A stretch of 64,000 nt of DNA from CAKRJP01 sp963658085. GTDB taxonomy: Bacteria; Bacillota; Clostridia; Lachnospirales; Lachnospiraceae. The position numbers and the translations under genes are program-made. Shown piece by piece: positions 54,406 to 62,411 of this stretch. Each line of letters starts with the position of its first letter. Positions within the stretch are counted from its first letter, which is position 1. Under the pieces are notes generated by a model. The model was given only the letters and a program-made list of their open reading frames with translations. It was not told the DNA's origin and searched no databases. The stretch lies in assembly GCA_963658085.1 (NCBI GenBank), contig CAVKOU010000002.1, positions 1 through 64,000 of the forward strand, given 5' to 3'.

Positions 54406-56112
54406 ATGGCTCAGTATTTTTCACCGGGAGTATATGTAGAAGAGTATGATAACTCCCCTAGAGCAATTGAAGGAATTGGAACATCCGTAGCAGGATTTAT
54501 TGGATTCGCAGAAAAAGGACCTACAGAGGGAGCGCCTACTCTTGTAACAAGTTACAGAGAGTTTGTTCGTCTCTTTGGAAAACCATTAAGCGAGTTTGAG
54601 TATGGTGAGTATCGTTATCTTGCTCCGTCGGTAGAGCAGTTTTTCGTAAACGGAGGAGCTAGCTGTTACGTAGTTCGTGTGGCAGTTCCGGGAGCAAAGA
54701 AAGCAACTGCAGAAAAGGGAGTTCTTTCTTTTGAAGCTGCAAACGCTGGTAAGTGGGGAAATCGTATTCAGGTAACTCTTACTTCAGTAATGAAGCGTAA
54801 AATGCAGATCGTTGGAAAGACTGGTGAGTCCTTTGTTGCAAAATCTATTGATGGATTCCGCGAGGGAGATTTAGTATTCTGCAACGGTGAGTACAACAAG
54901 ATTAAAGCAATCTTTGATAATACTGTAATCTTCGAGAAGCCTTTTGAAGGAAAAATCGTAGATACAGCCCTAGTTCCAAAGACCGTACTCTTCTTAGTAG
55001 AGACAGATATTTCTGTTCGCTGTGGAGAAGAAGCAGAGACGTACAGAGGACTCAGCTTTAATAATGCAAATCCAAACTATATTGGATACCGTATGGCAAA
55101 CAGCGAGTTAGTAACTATCGAAGTGGCACCTAGCGAAGAACTCGTGAATCCGGTAGCAGCTATCCTTGGAGAGGACAGTGAGAGCGGAATGTTCACATTA
55201 GAAGGCGGACAGGATGGAACTGTAAGCCAGGCAAGTGCAGGCACATTTATCGGAGAGGACAATGGTCCGGGAAAGAGAACTGGTCTTGAAGCATTTGTTG
55301 AGACACAGAATGTAAATATGTTAGTGGCACCTGGAATTACAATTCCAGAGGTACTTGTATCAATGGTTGGACAGTGCGAGAACTTAAAGAACCGTTTCGC
55401 AATCTTAGATATGCCAAAGGATACTACAAAAGTAAAGGATCTTCTTGAGTATAGAGAAATGATCGATAGCAGTTATGCAGCTATGTATCATCCTTGGATT
55501 CAAGTATTTGACCGAGCATCTAATAAGCAGGGAATCGTACCTCCTTCAGGAGCAGTTGCTGGTATCTATGCAAGAACAGATGCTACAAGAGGTGTTCACA
55601 AAGCACCTGCAAATGAAACAATATTTGCAACTGGCTTAAGTGTCAATTATAATAAAGCAGAGCAGGATTATTTAAATCCGGCCGGAGTAAACTTAATCCG
55701 TACAATTCCAGGACAGGGCATCCGCGTATGGGGCGCTCGTACAGCCAGCAGCAATTCTAACTTCAAGTATGTTAACGTTAGAAGACTCTTCATCTATGTT
55801 GAGGAGAGCATTAAGGCAAACACCAACTGGGTTGTATTTGAGCCAAACGATGCAGCACTTTGGGATCGTGTAAGAATGACTGTAGCAGGATTCTTAGAGA
55901 ATATGTGGAGAGCTGGTATGTTGGCTGGATCTTCCTCTGCAGAAGCTTATTTTGTAGAGATCGGACCAGAGACCATGTCTAAAGAAGATATCGCCAATGG
56001 ACGTTTGGTATGCAATATTGGTATTGCACCTTCTAAGCCGGCAGAGTTTGTTGTATTCCGTGTAACACAGTTTACTGCGGATGCAGCGGCAGCTGAGGAG
56101 ACCGAAGAATAG
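54406..56112 (+). CDS. Contractile tail sheath protein
   Basis: A 568-residue sheath subunit. The N-terminus FSPGVYVEEYDNSPRAIEGI with TSVAGFIGFAEKGP is the family hallmark. The C-terminal sheath domain contains GVNLIRTIPGQGIRVWGART, YVNVRRLFIYVEESI, and the segment WVVFEPNDAALWDRVRMTV, with the final strand needed for inter-subunit linking. A variable insert lies at about residues 105-260. It is the only sheath gene in the window, unlike Photorhabdus-type clusters with several. Ribosome binding site AAAGGAG. Transcribed just before the tube gene, as usual for the most abundant structural parts. Confidence 0.96.
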   Translation: MAQYFSPGVYVEEYDNSPRAIEGIGTSVAGFIGFAEKGPTEGAPTLVTSYREFVRLFGKPLSEFEYGEYRYLAPSVEQFFVNGGASCYVVRVAVPGAKKATAEKGVLSFEAANAGKWGNRIQVTLTSVMKRKMQIVGKTGESFVAKSIDGFREGDLVFCNGEYNKIKAIFDNTVIFEKPFEGKIVDTALVPKTVLFLVETDISVRCGEEAETYRGLSFNNANPNYIGYRMANSELVTIEVAPSEELVNPVAAILGEDSESGMFTLEGGQDGTVSQASAGTFIGEDNGPGKRTGLEAFVETQNVNMLVAPGITIPEVLVSMVGQCENLKNRFAILDMPKDTTKVKDLLEYREMIDSSYAAMYHPWIQVFDRASNKQGIVPPSGAVAGIYARTDATRGVHKAPANETIFATGLSVNYNKAEQDYLNPAGVNLIRTIPGQGIRVWGARTASSNSNFKYVNVRRLFIYVEESIKANTNWVVFEPNDAALWDRVRMTVAGFLENMWRAGMLAGSSSAEAYFVEIGPETMSKEDIANGRLVCNIGIAPSKPAEFVVFRVTQFTADAAAAEETEE

Positions 56113-56143
56113 GATTTAAGTGATAAGAAAGGAGTAACGACAT

Positions 56144-56659
56144 ATGCCAATAACAAATAATACAGCAACAAAAGATGCAAACTCCATGAATGAAGCATAT
56201 CCATGGACTAAAATGCACTTCCTCGTAAGTCTTACAAATGATGCTAATGCACAGGCTGCATTCAGTGAGGCAAGCGGATTGGAAGCAACCATTGATGTTA
56301 TTGAGTTTAGACAGGGAAATTCAAAGAGTTTTTCACCAGTTAAGGTTCCGGGACTTGTAAAGCACGGTAACCTGACACTGAAGTTTGGATATACAGAAAG
56401 CAACTCATTCCGTAACTGGGCTTCTGCTTGTACATCAGATAGAAGAGGTGAGGCTATGCCACGTCAGAATGTTCTGATCGAGCTTCTGGATGTAACAGGT
56501 GGTATTGAAGCTTCAGCTACAGCTACAAACCAGTATCTGTTAGAGGATGCTTGGGTTTGCAAGTATACGGCACCAGATATGAATGCATTGCAAAGTGAAA
56601 TCGCAATTGAGACTCTTGAAATTGCGTTTGAGAGACTTTCACTTCCGGCTGCACAATAA
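56144..56659 (+). CDS. Contractile system inner tube protein (gp19/Hcp-like)
   Basis: A 171-residue tube subunit. It has the family features FLVSLTNDANAQAAFSEASG, VIEFRQGNS, VKVPGLVKHGNLTLKFGYT and the C-terminal IAIETLEIAFERLSL strand. Rings of such proteins stack to form the rigid tube inside the sheath. Ribosome binding site AAAGGAG. It is followed by a 339-bp gene-free, hairpin-rich segment. Confidence 0.93.
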   Translation: MPITNNTATKDANSMNEAYPWTKMHFLVSLTNDANAQAAFSEASGLEATIDVIEFRQGNSKSFSPVKVPGLVKHGNLTLKFGYTESNSFRNWASACTSDRRGEAMPRQNVLIELLDVTGGIEASATATNQYLLEDAWVCKYTAPDMNALQSEIAIETLEIAFERLSLPAAQ

Positions 56660-56998
56660 AACTTTACGCTAGTATGGAGTAGTGATCTGGCGACGGGGAA
56701 ACTCGTTGCCGGATTTTCTACTATAGATTCAAATTGGTTATGATGTTGAAAATTGAAAGCTACGCTAGGCGCGCATGACGTGGGGGACGGTTTTGTGGCA
56801 TGGAAACCACAATTATATAGATGCCAGGGGAAGGGAGGTAGTCCTTTTTTCTGCGTGCAGGCAAGATCATAAAAGGACTGCAACCCGGAACCTGGTGCCT
56901 TATAATTGTTTAGAGCCAAATGGCAAAGTCTTTTTTTATTTGGCTGTGAACAATTATGAGAGATGATTAGGATAGATACCTAGATGGAGGATAATAAG
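56660..56998 (+). other. Gene-free, hairpin-rich segment within the CIS operon
   Basis: A 339-bp gap in an otherwise packed operon. I see four strong inverted repeats. GGCGACG/CGTTGCC (56689-56695 with 56704-56710) is extended outward by AGTAG/CTACT. TTGTGG/CCACAA is at 56793-56798 with 56807-56812. AGTCCTTTT/AAAAGGACT is at 56840-56848 with 56871-56879. AGCCAAA/TTTGGCT is at 56914-56920 with 56939-56945. A 63-codon frame at 56775 lacks a ribosome binding site and recognisable features. This may be an attenuator, mRNA-processing site or undescribed structured RNA controlling the dose of sheath/tube versus baseplate genes. Confidence 0.55.
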
Positions 56999-57361
56999 AT
57001 GCAAACAGTATATGATTTTACATTACCCAAGGGATTTGTAGATGCGAATGGAGAATTACATAAGAGAGGCAAGATGCGCCTTGCTACTGCAGGGGATGAG
57101 ATTGGAGCTACCAGAGATCCTCGTGTTCTTAGCAATCCATCTTATTTGACTATTGCGCTCCTTAGTCGTGTGATTGTGGAGATCGAAGGATTGCAGGTTA
57201 TCAGTGGAACTACCATTGAAAGCCTTTTTACAGCGGATTTGGCATTCTTACAGGATATGTATCAGAAGATCAATGATGTAGAGCCTCCTGTTATGCGGGT
57301 ACACTGCCCAGATTGTGGCAAGGAGATTGAAGTCCCTGTAAATTTTACTACGGAGGGTTAA
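56999..57361 (+). CDS. CIS tail assembly chaperone-like protein with Cys2 C-terminal motif
   Basis: A 120-residue protein resembling the small phage tail assembly proteins found after the tube gene: FTLPKGFVDANGELHKRGKM, MRLATAGDEI and SRVIVEIEGLQVISG. Near the C-terminus CPDCGKEIEVPVNF forms half of a zinc ribbon. GGAGG precedes ATG 56999; an in-frame ATG at 56984 comes before that site. Its 3' end carries a slippery heptamer in the correct phase, which would fuse it by -1 frameshift to the next short frame, as in lambda gpG-gpT-type chaperones. Confidence 0.7.
   Translation: MQTVYDFTLPKGFVDANGELHKRGKMRLATAGDEIGATRDPRVLSNPSYLTIALLSRVIVEIEGLQVISGTTIESLFTADLAFLQDMYQKINDVEPPVMRVHCPDCGKEIEVPVNFTTEG
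57340..57346 (+). promoter_or_regulatory. Candidate -1 programmed frameshift site
   Basis: The heptamer A_AAT_TTT (X_XXY_YYZ in the frame of the chaperone gene) lies 5 codons before its stop. After a -1 shift the reading frame is open straight through TAC TAC GGA GGG TTA ... to the downstream DUF6760-like frame, with no stop in between. The same heptamer type (A_AAU_UUN) drives -1 shifting in Rous sarcoma virus. Confidence 0.55.
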
Positions 57362-57381
57362 ATCTCTATCCGGAAGATTCC

Positions 57382-57573
57382 ATGTACCAGGAGATGTCCT
57401 TCATCTCCTATTATTTTCATTGGTCAGGAGATGAGGTTATGAACCTGGACCATAGAAGTAGGAGAAAGTGGTGTCAGGAGATTTCAGACATCCATAAGAG
57501 AATTAATCCCTCAAAAGAAGGAAGAAAAGAAATACCATTAACGGAGATGAAACCAACTTCGTTTTATAGATAA
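57382..57573 (+). CDS. DUF6760-like short CIS protein (probable frameshift extension)
   Basis: A 63-residue frame from ATG 57382 with the pattern MYQEMSFISYYFHWSGDEV and NLDHRSRRKWCQEISDI, which I recall from short proteins (DUF6760) next to tail assembly genes in CIS loci. The homology seems to begin before the ATG: the upstream in-frame codons read LNLYPEDS, like the usual YPxDxLYEE start, yet no start codon lies there. The frame is -1 relative to the upstream gene. The ATG has only a weak GGAAG five bases upstream. So the product is probably made mainly as a fusion with the 120-residue chaperone. Confidence 0.65.
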   Translation: MYQEMSFISYYFHWSGDEVMNLDHRSRRKWCQEISDIHKRINPSKEGRKEIPLTEMKPTSFYR

Positions 57574-57608
57574 TATTCTTCTATAGCATAGTGGAAGGAG
57601 GTAGGAAC

Positions 57609-58286
57609 ATGCCAGCAAATAGCGGCGGTTATATTAATGATATCGATCAGGTAGGAGGAGATGTACAGGCTACCTATCGAAGAGTTATGGGACCATCACA
57701 GTCGACGAAACCAGCTACGTATCGTGCAGTGCCGGGAGCATCGAAGTCGAAGAAAGCTCCTACTTACAGGTCAGGAGGTACTAGCGAAAGAGAGAGCGGA
57801 ATTCCATTTATACAAGAAAACGGTACTTCAGTATTACCCAAATTTAATTTTGTTCTTCGCGTGGAGGGAGCTTTCAATGTTCCTTGTAAAGCTATTAAAA
57901 ATCTCCGCAGGGAGAATGAATTTGAATATATCCAAGAGGGTGGATTGAATGATTACGTCCATATGAAGAGAAAACCGATTTCCAAACCATTTACCTTTCA
58001 GGTAGAGCGGTATGCAGGTATCGATATTGTAGATCCTTTGGCTCTTGGAACGGAACTTACGCTACCTTTGCTTCTTTTGGTTTATGACAGACCGGACATG
58101 GGTAACCTGGGAGTGGATGCTCACAGATATTATGCATTTACGGGATGTACAGTGACAGCCAAAGATTATGGAGATTTAGATTCCGAGAACAGTGGACTGG
58201 TGGTTGAGACTACAACCATCGCTTTCAGAGAGATGGTATGTATCGATAATCCTACCAGCACTCTTTTTAATAATGACAGAATATAA
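57609..58286 (+). CDS. Second tube-type protein (tube initiator/adaptor-like, gp19 family)
   Basis: A 225-residue protein. The first ~75 residues are polar and probably flexible, with a near-repeat of ATYRAVPGASKSKKAPTYR. The rest is a tube-type domain: FVLRVEGAFNVPCKAIKNLR, EFEYIQEGGLNDYVHMKRKP, FTFQVERYAGIDIVDPL and a C-terminal VVETTTIAFREMVCID. In other CIS clusters such a second tube paralogue (Afp5/Pvc5-like) links the tube to the baseplate. AAGGAGG lies 7 nt before ATG 57609. The N-terminal extension is unusual. Confidence 0.8.
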   Translation: MPANSGGYINDIDQVGGDVQATYRRVMGPSQSTKPATYRAVPGASKSKKAPTYRSGGTSERESGIPFIQENGTSVLPKFNFVLRVEGAFNVPCKAIKNLRRENEFEYIQEGGLNDYVHMKRKPISKPFTFQVERYAGIDIVDPLALGTELTLPLLLLVYDRPDMGNLGVDAHRYYAFTGCTVTAKDYGDLDSENSGLVVETTTIAFREMVCIDNPTSTLFNNDRI

Positions 58287-58379
58287 TGATGGACGAGTGC
58301 CAAGATGAGCGGATACTGAGAGAAAAGAATGCAAGATTATAGACTTTGGCAACGATAAATAAAAGGGAGAAGTAAATTC

Positions 58380-60461
58380 ATGCTGACCATGGGAGAACCA
58401 ATACAATTAAAGACTACGAAACCCATGGGAACCCTGGGAGATGATTTTTCAGAGAGGATCTATGGAAATTATGGGATGCTTGGAACTGCGTACACCTCGC
58501 CATCAGAGATGCTTCACTTTCTCTCGGCTCCACCGGAGATGTATGTGGAAGAGGGTGGCATGGCTCCTCTTGTAAATCATATTTCCGCAACCAATAATCA
58601 GAATATCACCATGGAGCTTATCAACAACGTGTTGAACCGTATTCTGGTTTCAGACACCTATGATATGACCTATCAGGATCGGGTGTTTGTGGAAAATATT
58701 TTAAAGAAGATCGGTATTACAGATGTAAAAGAGTTTATGCGGCAGGTACAGCTTGTGCAGCAGGATACCAAGAATACCAAAGAGCTTATAACTTTATACC
58801 AGTCGGGAGACGAGATCTTTCAGAAAATCCGGGAATACCGGGTGGAGGAAGAACGAAAGAAGAGTCCGGGTGGAACGTCTGATTCTGTGGAAGAGGAGAC
58901 GAATATCTATTGGCTTCAGCAGGAGGTTTTAAACAGACTGCAGACAGAGAATATTTACCAGGAAGTATCAAAGATTGTGTCCAATACTTACGGAACATCC
59001 CCGAGAATCAGCAGACAGGAAATGCAGTTGAGTGAGCAGACTATCAATGCGGATCATATGACGGTAAACCGTATGCGAAATCAGACTTTCTTACAGCAGC
59101 AGAACCTGGTATACAATCGGATCAATACCTATGAGGCAGGGGACTCTGAGTTTGCAGAAGAAACCTATGAGCAGACCGTAAGTAACTTAGTTTCAGCGGT
59201 TCTGTTAAATGCTATTCAGCAGATCTATCATGCAAGATATCAAGATCTCACAACCCACGCATCCAGCTGGAAGTGGCTTACGGATGCCCTTCACGTGAAT
59301 GCCGAAAATACCTTCCAGAGGTTTGAAAGCTATCACAATCGGATGAATCTCACAAAGCAAGAGAAAAATGAATATTATGAGACATTACAGAATTTCGAGA
59401 ATCGTGAGATTGCAGTTTTAAAACAGTTGGTGGAGAATAAAGAAGAGGTACAGATTTCAGCACCTCAGATTACTAATTTAGAAGAAAACAATCTCCGGTA
59501 CCGGATAGAAGAAAATCTGACGGAGGAGAAAGAATATATAGAAAACACCTTGAATGAGGTGGTTGAGAAGCAGGAAGAAGATCACAAACATGTTTTTAAG
59601 ATTTCTGAAAAGAAGAAAGAAGAAGAAATCCTGAAGCAATTAGAGCTTGTGAACCAACAGAATATAGAGCGGATCGAGAAGCTTCGCACCTATGAAAAAG
59701 AGAAACAACCGGCACAGGTCGGAAAGATCAACCGGGCAAAGGCCATGGAAGATGGACTGCGAGCCCTGGAAAATCCAGAGGAGGTGGTGATGGAATATCT
59801 CCAGACCACGACCAACCAGATGGAGACGGAGCGGATTGACAGAGAGCGTCTCACTGAGATCATGGGTGAGGATACCATACGAATTTTTGAGACGCTCAAA
59901 GATTATCAGGAACATCCGGAGCAGCATCCGAATATTACTAGTTCTGAGGGACAGGCCATGAGCTACCTGATGCGAGATATTTCTCAGGGACAGGAAGCCA
60001 GGGAAGAACTGAACCGAATGGAGCAGGAACAATTAATTCATACCCATGTCCGGGAGGAAAGCTCCAAAGAAGTGCAGAAGATTCTGAAAGAAACGGTTCG
60101 TTACCAGAGAGAGAATTCACCTCTGTCAAGAAAGCATACAGAGACTGTAAGGCAGCAGGTGGAACTCTTCCATAAGCAGAATGAGACAGCTATAAGCGAA
60201 GAGATTTTGGAAGAATTAGAAAACAGAAATCAGAGGACTACCCAAAGTGAGATTCGTACCAATGTAGAACAGGTGCAGGAAAAGAATCAGGTGACACAGA
60301 TAGTCACCAACAAGGTAAATGAACTGCGTGTTGAGCAGGATCAACAGATTGAACGGATGGTGAGCCAGAATGTGAAGCAGCAATTGGATCATCTATCCAA
60401 GGAGGTTTTTAATAAGTTAGAGAGACGAATGGATTCTGAGAGACGCAGAAGAGGAATATAA
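58380..60461 (+). CDS. Large coiled-coil CIS protein, possible tape measure/assembly scaffold
   Basis: A 693-residue protein I cannot name. The N-terminal ~230 residues appear globular (MGEPIQLKTTKPMGTLGDDF, NVLNRILVSDTYDMTYQD). About residues 320-693 are a Glu/Gln/Lys-rich, nearly continuous coiled coil (for example IEENLTEEKEYIENTLNEVV and VNELRVEQDQQIERMVSQNV). No membrane span or signal peptide is visible. Size, helical nature and position between the tube adaptor and baseplate genes fit a tape measure or chaperone. The absence of hydrophobic segments is unusual for tape measures. AAGGGAGAAG precedes the ATG. Confidence 0.5.
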   Translation: MLTMGEPIQLKTTKPMGTLGDDFSERIYGNYGMLGTAYTSPSEMLHFLSAPPEMYVEEGGMAPLVNHISATNNQNITMELINNVLNRILVSDTYDMTYQDRVFVENILKKIGITDVKEFMRQVQLVQQDTKNTKELITLYQSGDEIFQKIREYRVEEERKKSPGGTSDSVEEETNIYWLQQEVLNRLQTENIYQEVSKIVSNTYGTSPRISRQEMQLSEQTINADHMTVNRMRNQTFLQQQNLVYNRINTYEAGDSEFAEETYEQTVSNLVSAVLLNAIQQIYHARYQDLTTHASSWKWLTDALHVNAENTFQRFESYHNRMNLTKQEKNEYYETLQNFENREIAVLKQLVENKEEVQISAPQITNLEENNLRYRIEENLTEEKEYIENTLNEVVEKQEEDHKHVFKISEKKKEEEILKQLELVNQQNIERIEKLRTYEKEKQPAQVGKINRAKAMEDGLRALENPEEVVMEYLQTTTNQMETERIDRERLTEIMGEDTIRIFETLKDYQEHPEQHPNITSSEGQAMSYLMRDISQGQEAREELNRMEQEQLIHTHVREESSKEVQKILKETVRYQRENSPLSRKHTETVRQQVELFHKQNETAISEEILEELENRNQRTTQSEIRTNVEQVQEKNQVTQIVTNKVNELRVEQDQQIERMVSQNVKQQLDHLSKEVFNKLERRMDSERRRRGI

Positions 60462-60502
60462 CGAAGTAAGAAATGGAAGCCATCGAGGAGGTGGTTAAGA
60501 AT

Positions 60503-61393
60503 ATGAATATAGGACCAACAACCTTAGCAAAGGCAACACTTACCTTTAGCTCAAAATTAAAGGGAGAAGCCTTTGAAATCGATCCACAGACAAATCGAAA
60601 AAAATATGCCAATAATGTTCAGTTGTCGAATCTTACGAGCAATATAAATGGTAGAATGACGGGGAGTATTTTTAATGACGGAGATATGATCGCAGGAAAG
60701 AGCAGTAACGACTTGAAAAATAAATTGTCTGGGCAATCTGCTGATTTTAATTATGGGAAAAGTCTTTCGCAAACGCTGACTTTTCAATTTAATCCGTCTA
60801 CTCTCAGAATAGCTGCCTATGGTGGTGGCATGACCCCCATTGCCGATTATGGTGTAGATGATGGGGATGATAAGAATGGATCTGAATCAAGGATCCGATA
60901 TGGACCGGTTCAGTCGAATATTACGGTGGATTTTAAAGTTATCTTTGACGCAGAGACTAATACCGATGCATTTATGATGGATCGATATAATGTAAATGTA
61001 TCGAACCTGGCGAAGCAGGGTGCAAATTTATTTACCGGGGACAGCTGGCGGGGAGAGAATAATTATATCCGCCAGATCGTGGAAGGATTTCTATCCACTT
61101 TGCGTAATGCGGAGAATCGAAGGGTGACATTTTGCTGGAATCATTTAAAATATTCTGGAGATTTAAATTCTGTGCGATGTAATTACACCATGTTCAATCC
61201 CAAAGGGGAACCTATTCGTGCAGAGGTTGGAATGAGCATTCTTGCTTCTGGAAATAGCAAAGGAAATGGATATATTGGCGAGTGGAAGGAACGCTATGAA
61301 GAACTGGTCAAGGCGGTAGATGAAAAAGGAACTTCTAGCCTGGCAGGGAATTTTTTTGGTGACAGTAAGGCCTTTAATCCAATTAATTGGTAA
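60503..61393 (+). CDS. CIS_tube/LysM-type baseplate protein 1 (Afp7/Pvc7-like)
   Basis: A 296-residue protein with the CIS-tube family signature LTFQFNPSTLRIAAYG (about residues 91-106), followed by ITVDFKVIFDAETNTDAFM and a C-terminal RRVTFCWNHLKYSGDLNSVR with CNYTMFNPKGEPIRAEV. Family members sit at the tube-baseplate junction; many have a C-terminal LysM domain, which is absent here. I chose ATG 60503 after GAGGAGG; the frame opens earlier at 60473. It is a paralogue of the next gene. Confidence 0.82.
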   Translation: MNIGPTTLAKATLTFSSKLKGEAFEIDPQTNRKKYANNVQLSNLTSNINGRMTGSIFNDGDMIAGKSSNDLKNKLSGQSADFNYGKSLSQTLTFQFNPSTLRIAAYGGGMTPIADYGVDDGDDKNGSESRIRYGPVQSNITVDFKVIFDAETNTDAFMMDRYNVNVSNLAKQGANLFTGDSWRGENNYIRQIVEGFLSTLRNAENRRVTFCWNHLKYSGDLNSVRCNYTMFNPKGEPIRAEVGMSILASGNSKGNGYIGEWKERYEELVKAVDEKGTSSLAGNFFGDSKAFNPINW

Positions 61394-61407
61394 AGGAGAA
61401 TGGGTGA

Positions 61408-62391
61408 ATGGCAGTAGGAGATGCTTCATACAATAGAGTAGGAAACAGCGTATTTAGTGTAGATAAGGCGTATATTTTATTTCATAAAAAGGCAGTTGGA
61501 GATATTTCTGACGAATGGGATGGCAGAAGGCGGCCCGGAAGTACGGATGAACAATGGAAAGAAGAAAAAAATAAATTCGAAAATGACTTCAGAGCTATGG
61601 CAAAAGGGATAGCGGAGGTTGGTGAAGATTTGGCTGCTGGTACAAAAAAAATTAAAGATTATGCTACTGCTACAAAAAAGGTTAATGATGAAGATACGCC
61701 CTATGACTTCGTTCCCATTAAGGTGCAGTATAATCCCAGCACCCTTCAATTTGTCAGTCAGGGTGGTAAATCTTACAATCGTTATTCCGGCACAGGAGGC
61801 AATACCTTTCAGGTTATGAATGTGCCTTATGAAGTAAAGTTACATATGGATCTGATTTTTGATGAAACCGTAAATTCTAATGCTTTTGCAACTTACGATT
61901 CCTCCAATATCGGTTCATTGTCAGGAATTGGAAAGACCATTAAAACAGGCGAGATTGGGAACAAAAATGCGGCAAGTCAGCTGGCTGAGAATAAAGGAAA
62001 AAGATATTCTGTGCAGAATATCTCAGAACTTTTCGTGGCGGCCATTGCCCACCCCTATACTCGAATGGTCTGTGTTGTTTGGAATAAGACGGTTTTCTGG
62101 GGGGAAATTACGGGAGTAAATGTGGAGTATACCATGTTTAACAGGGACGGAGATCCCATTCGCTCCAAAGTTCATGTGGAGATCCGTCAGGACGATAAAT
62201 TTGACACAGATAATACAGCATCAAATTGGGAGAAGACCTTCGACGGCTTGTTTGAGGCAGGAAATAAACTGGCACAGAAAGCAACTTACAGCAGCACCAG
62301 TGTTTCAGAAAATATGGTGGGAAAAAGTGGCGGAACGACCTTCCAACAACAGACTAAGAATATCGCCTCTAATTTTTTTCATCTTAGTTAA
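61408..62391 (+). CDS. CIS_tube/LysM-type baseplate protein 2 (paralogue)
   Basis: A 327-residue paralogue of the preceding protein. Shared landmarks are IKVQYNPSTLQFVSQGGKSY, LHMDLIFDETVNSNAFATYD, RMVCVVWNKTVFWGEITGVN and VEYTMFNRDGDPIRSKVHVE. An extra charged segment (about residues 35-90, including DEWDGRRRPGSTDEQWKEEK) lies before the core. No LysM domain is visible. Tandem duplication in this family suggests two baseplate layers or a heteromeric ring. AAAGGAG precedes the ATG. Confidence 0.82.
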   Translation: MAVGDASYNRVGNSVFSVDKAYILFHKKAVGDISDEWDGRRRPGSTDEQWKEEKNKFENDFRAMAKGIAEVGEDLAAGTKKIKDYATATKKVNDEDTPYDFVPIKVQYNPSTLQFVSQGGKSYNRYSGTGGNTFQVMNVPYEVKLHMDLIFDETVNSNAFATYDSSNIGSLSGIGKTIKTGEIGNKNAASQLAENKGKRYSVQNISELFVAAIAHPYTRMVCVVWNKTVFWGEITGVNVEYTMFNRDGDPIRSKVHVEIRQDDKFDTDNTASNWEKTFDGLFEAGNKLAQKATYSSTSVSENMVGKSGGTTFQQQTKNIASNFFHLS

Positions 62392-62411
62392 GTAAATAAA
62401 AGGAAAAACAT

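Noticed and set aside
56775..56966. A 63-codon plus-strand frame in the gap after the tube gene
   Set aside because: No ribosome binding site before its ATG, no recognisable motif, and it overlaps three of the four hairpins; more likely chance within a structured segment.
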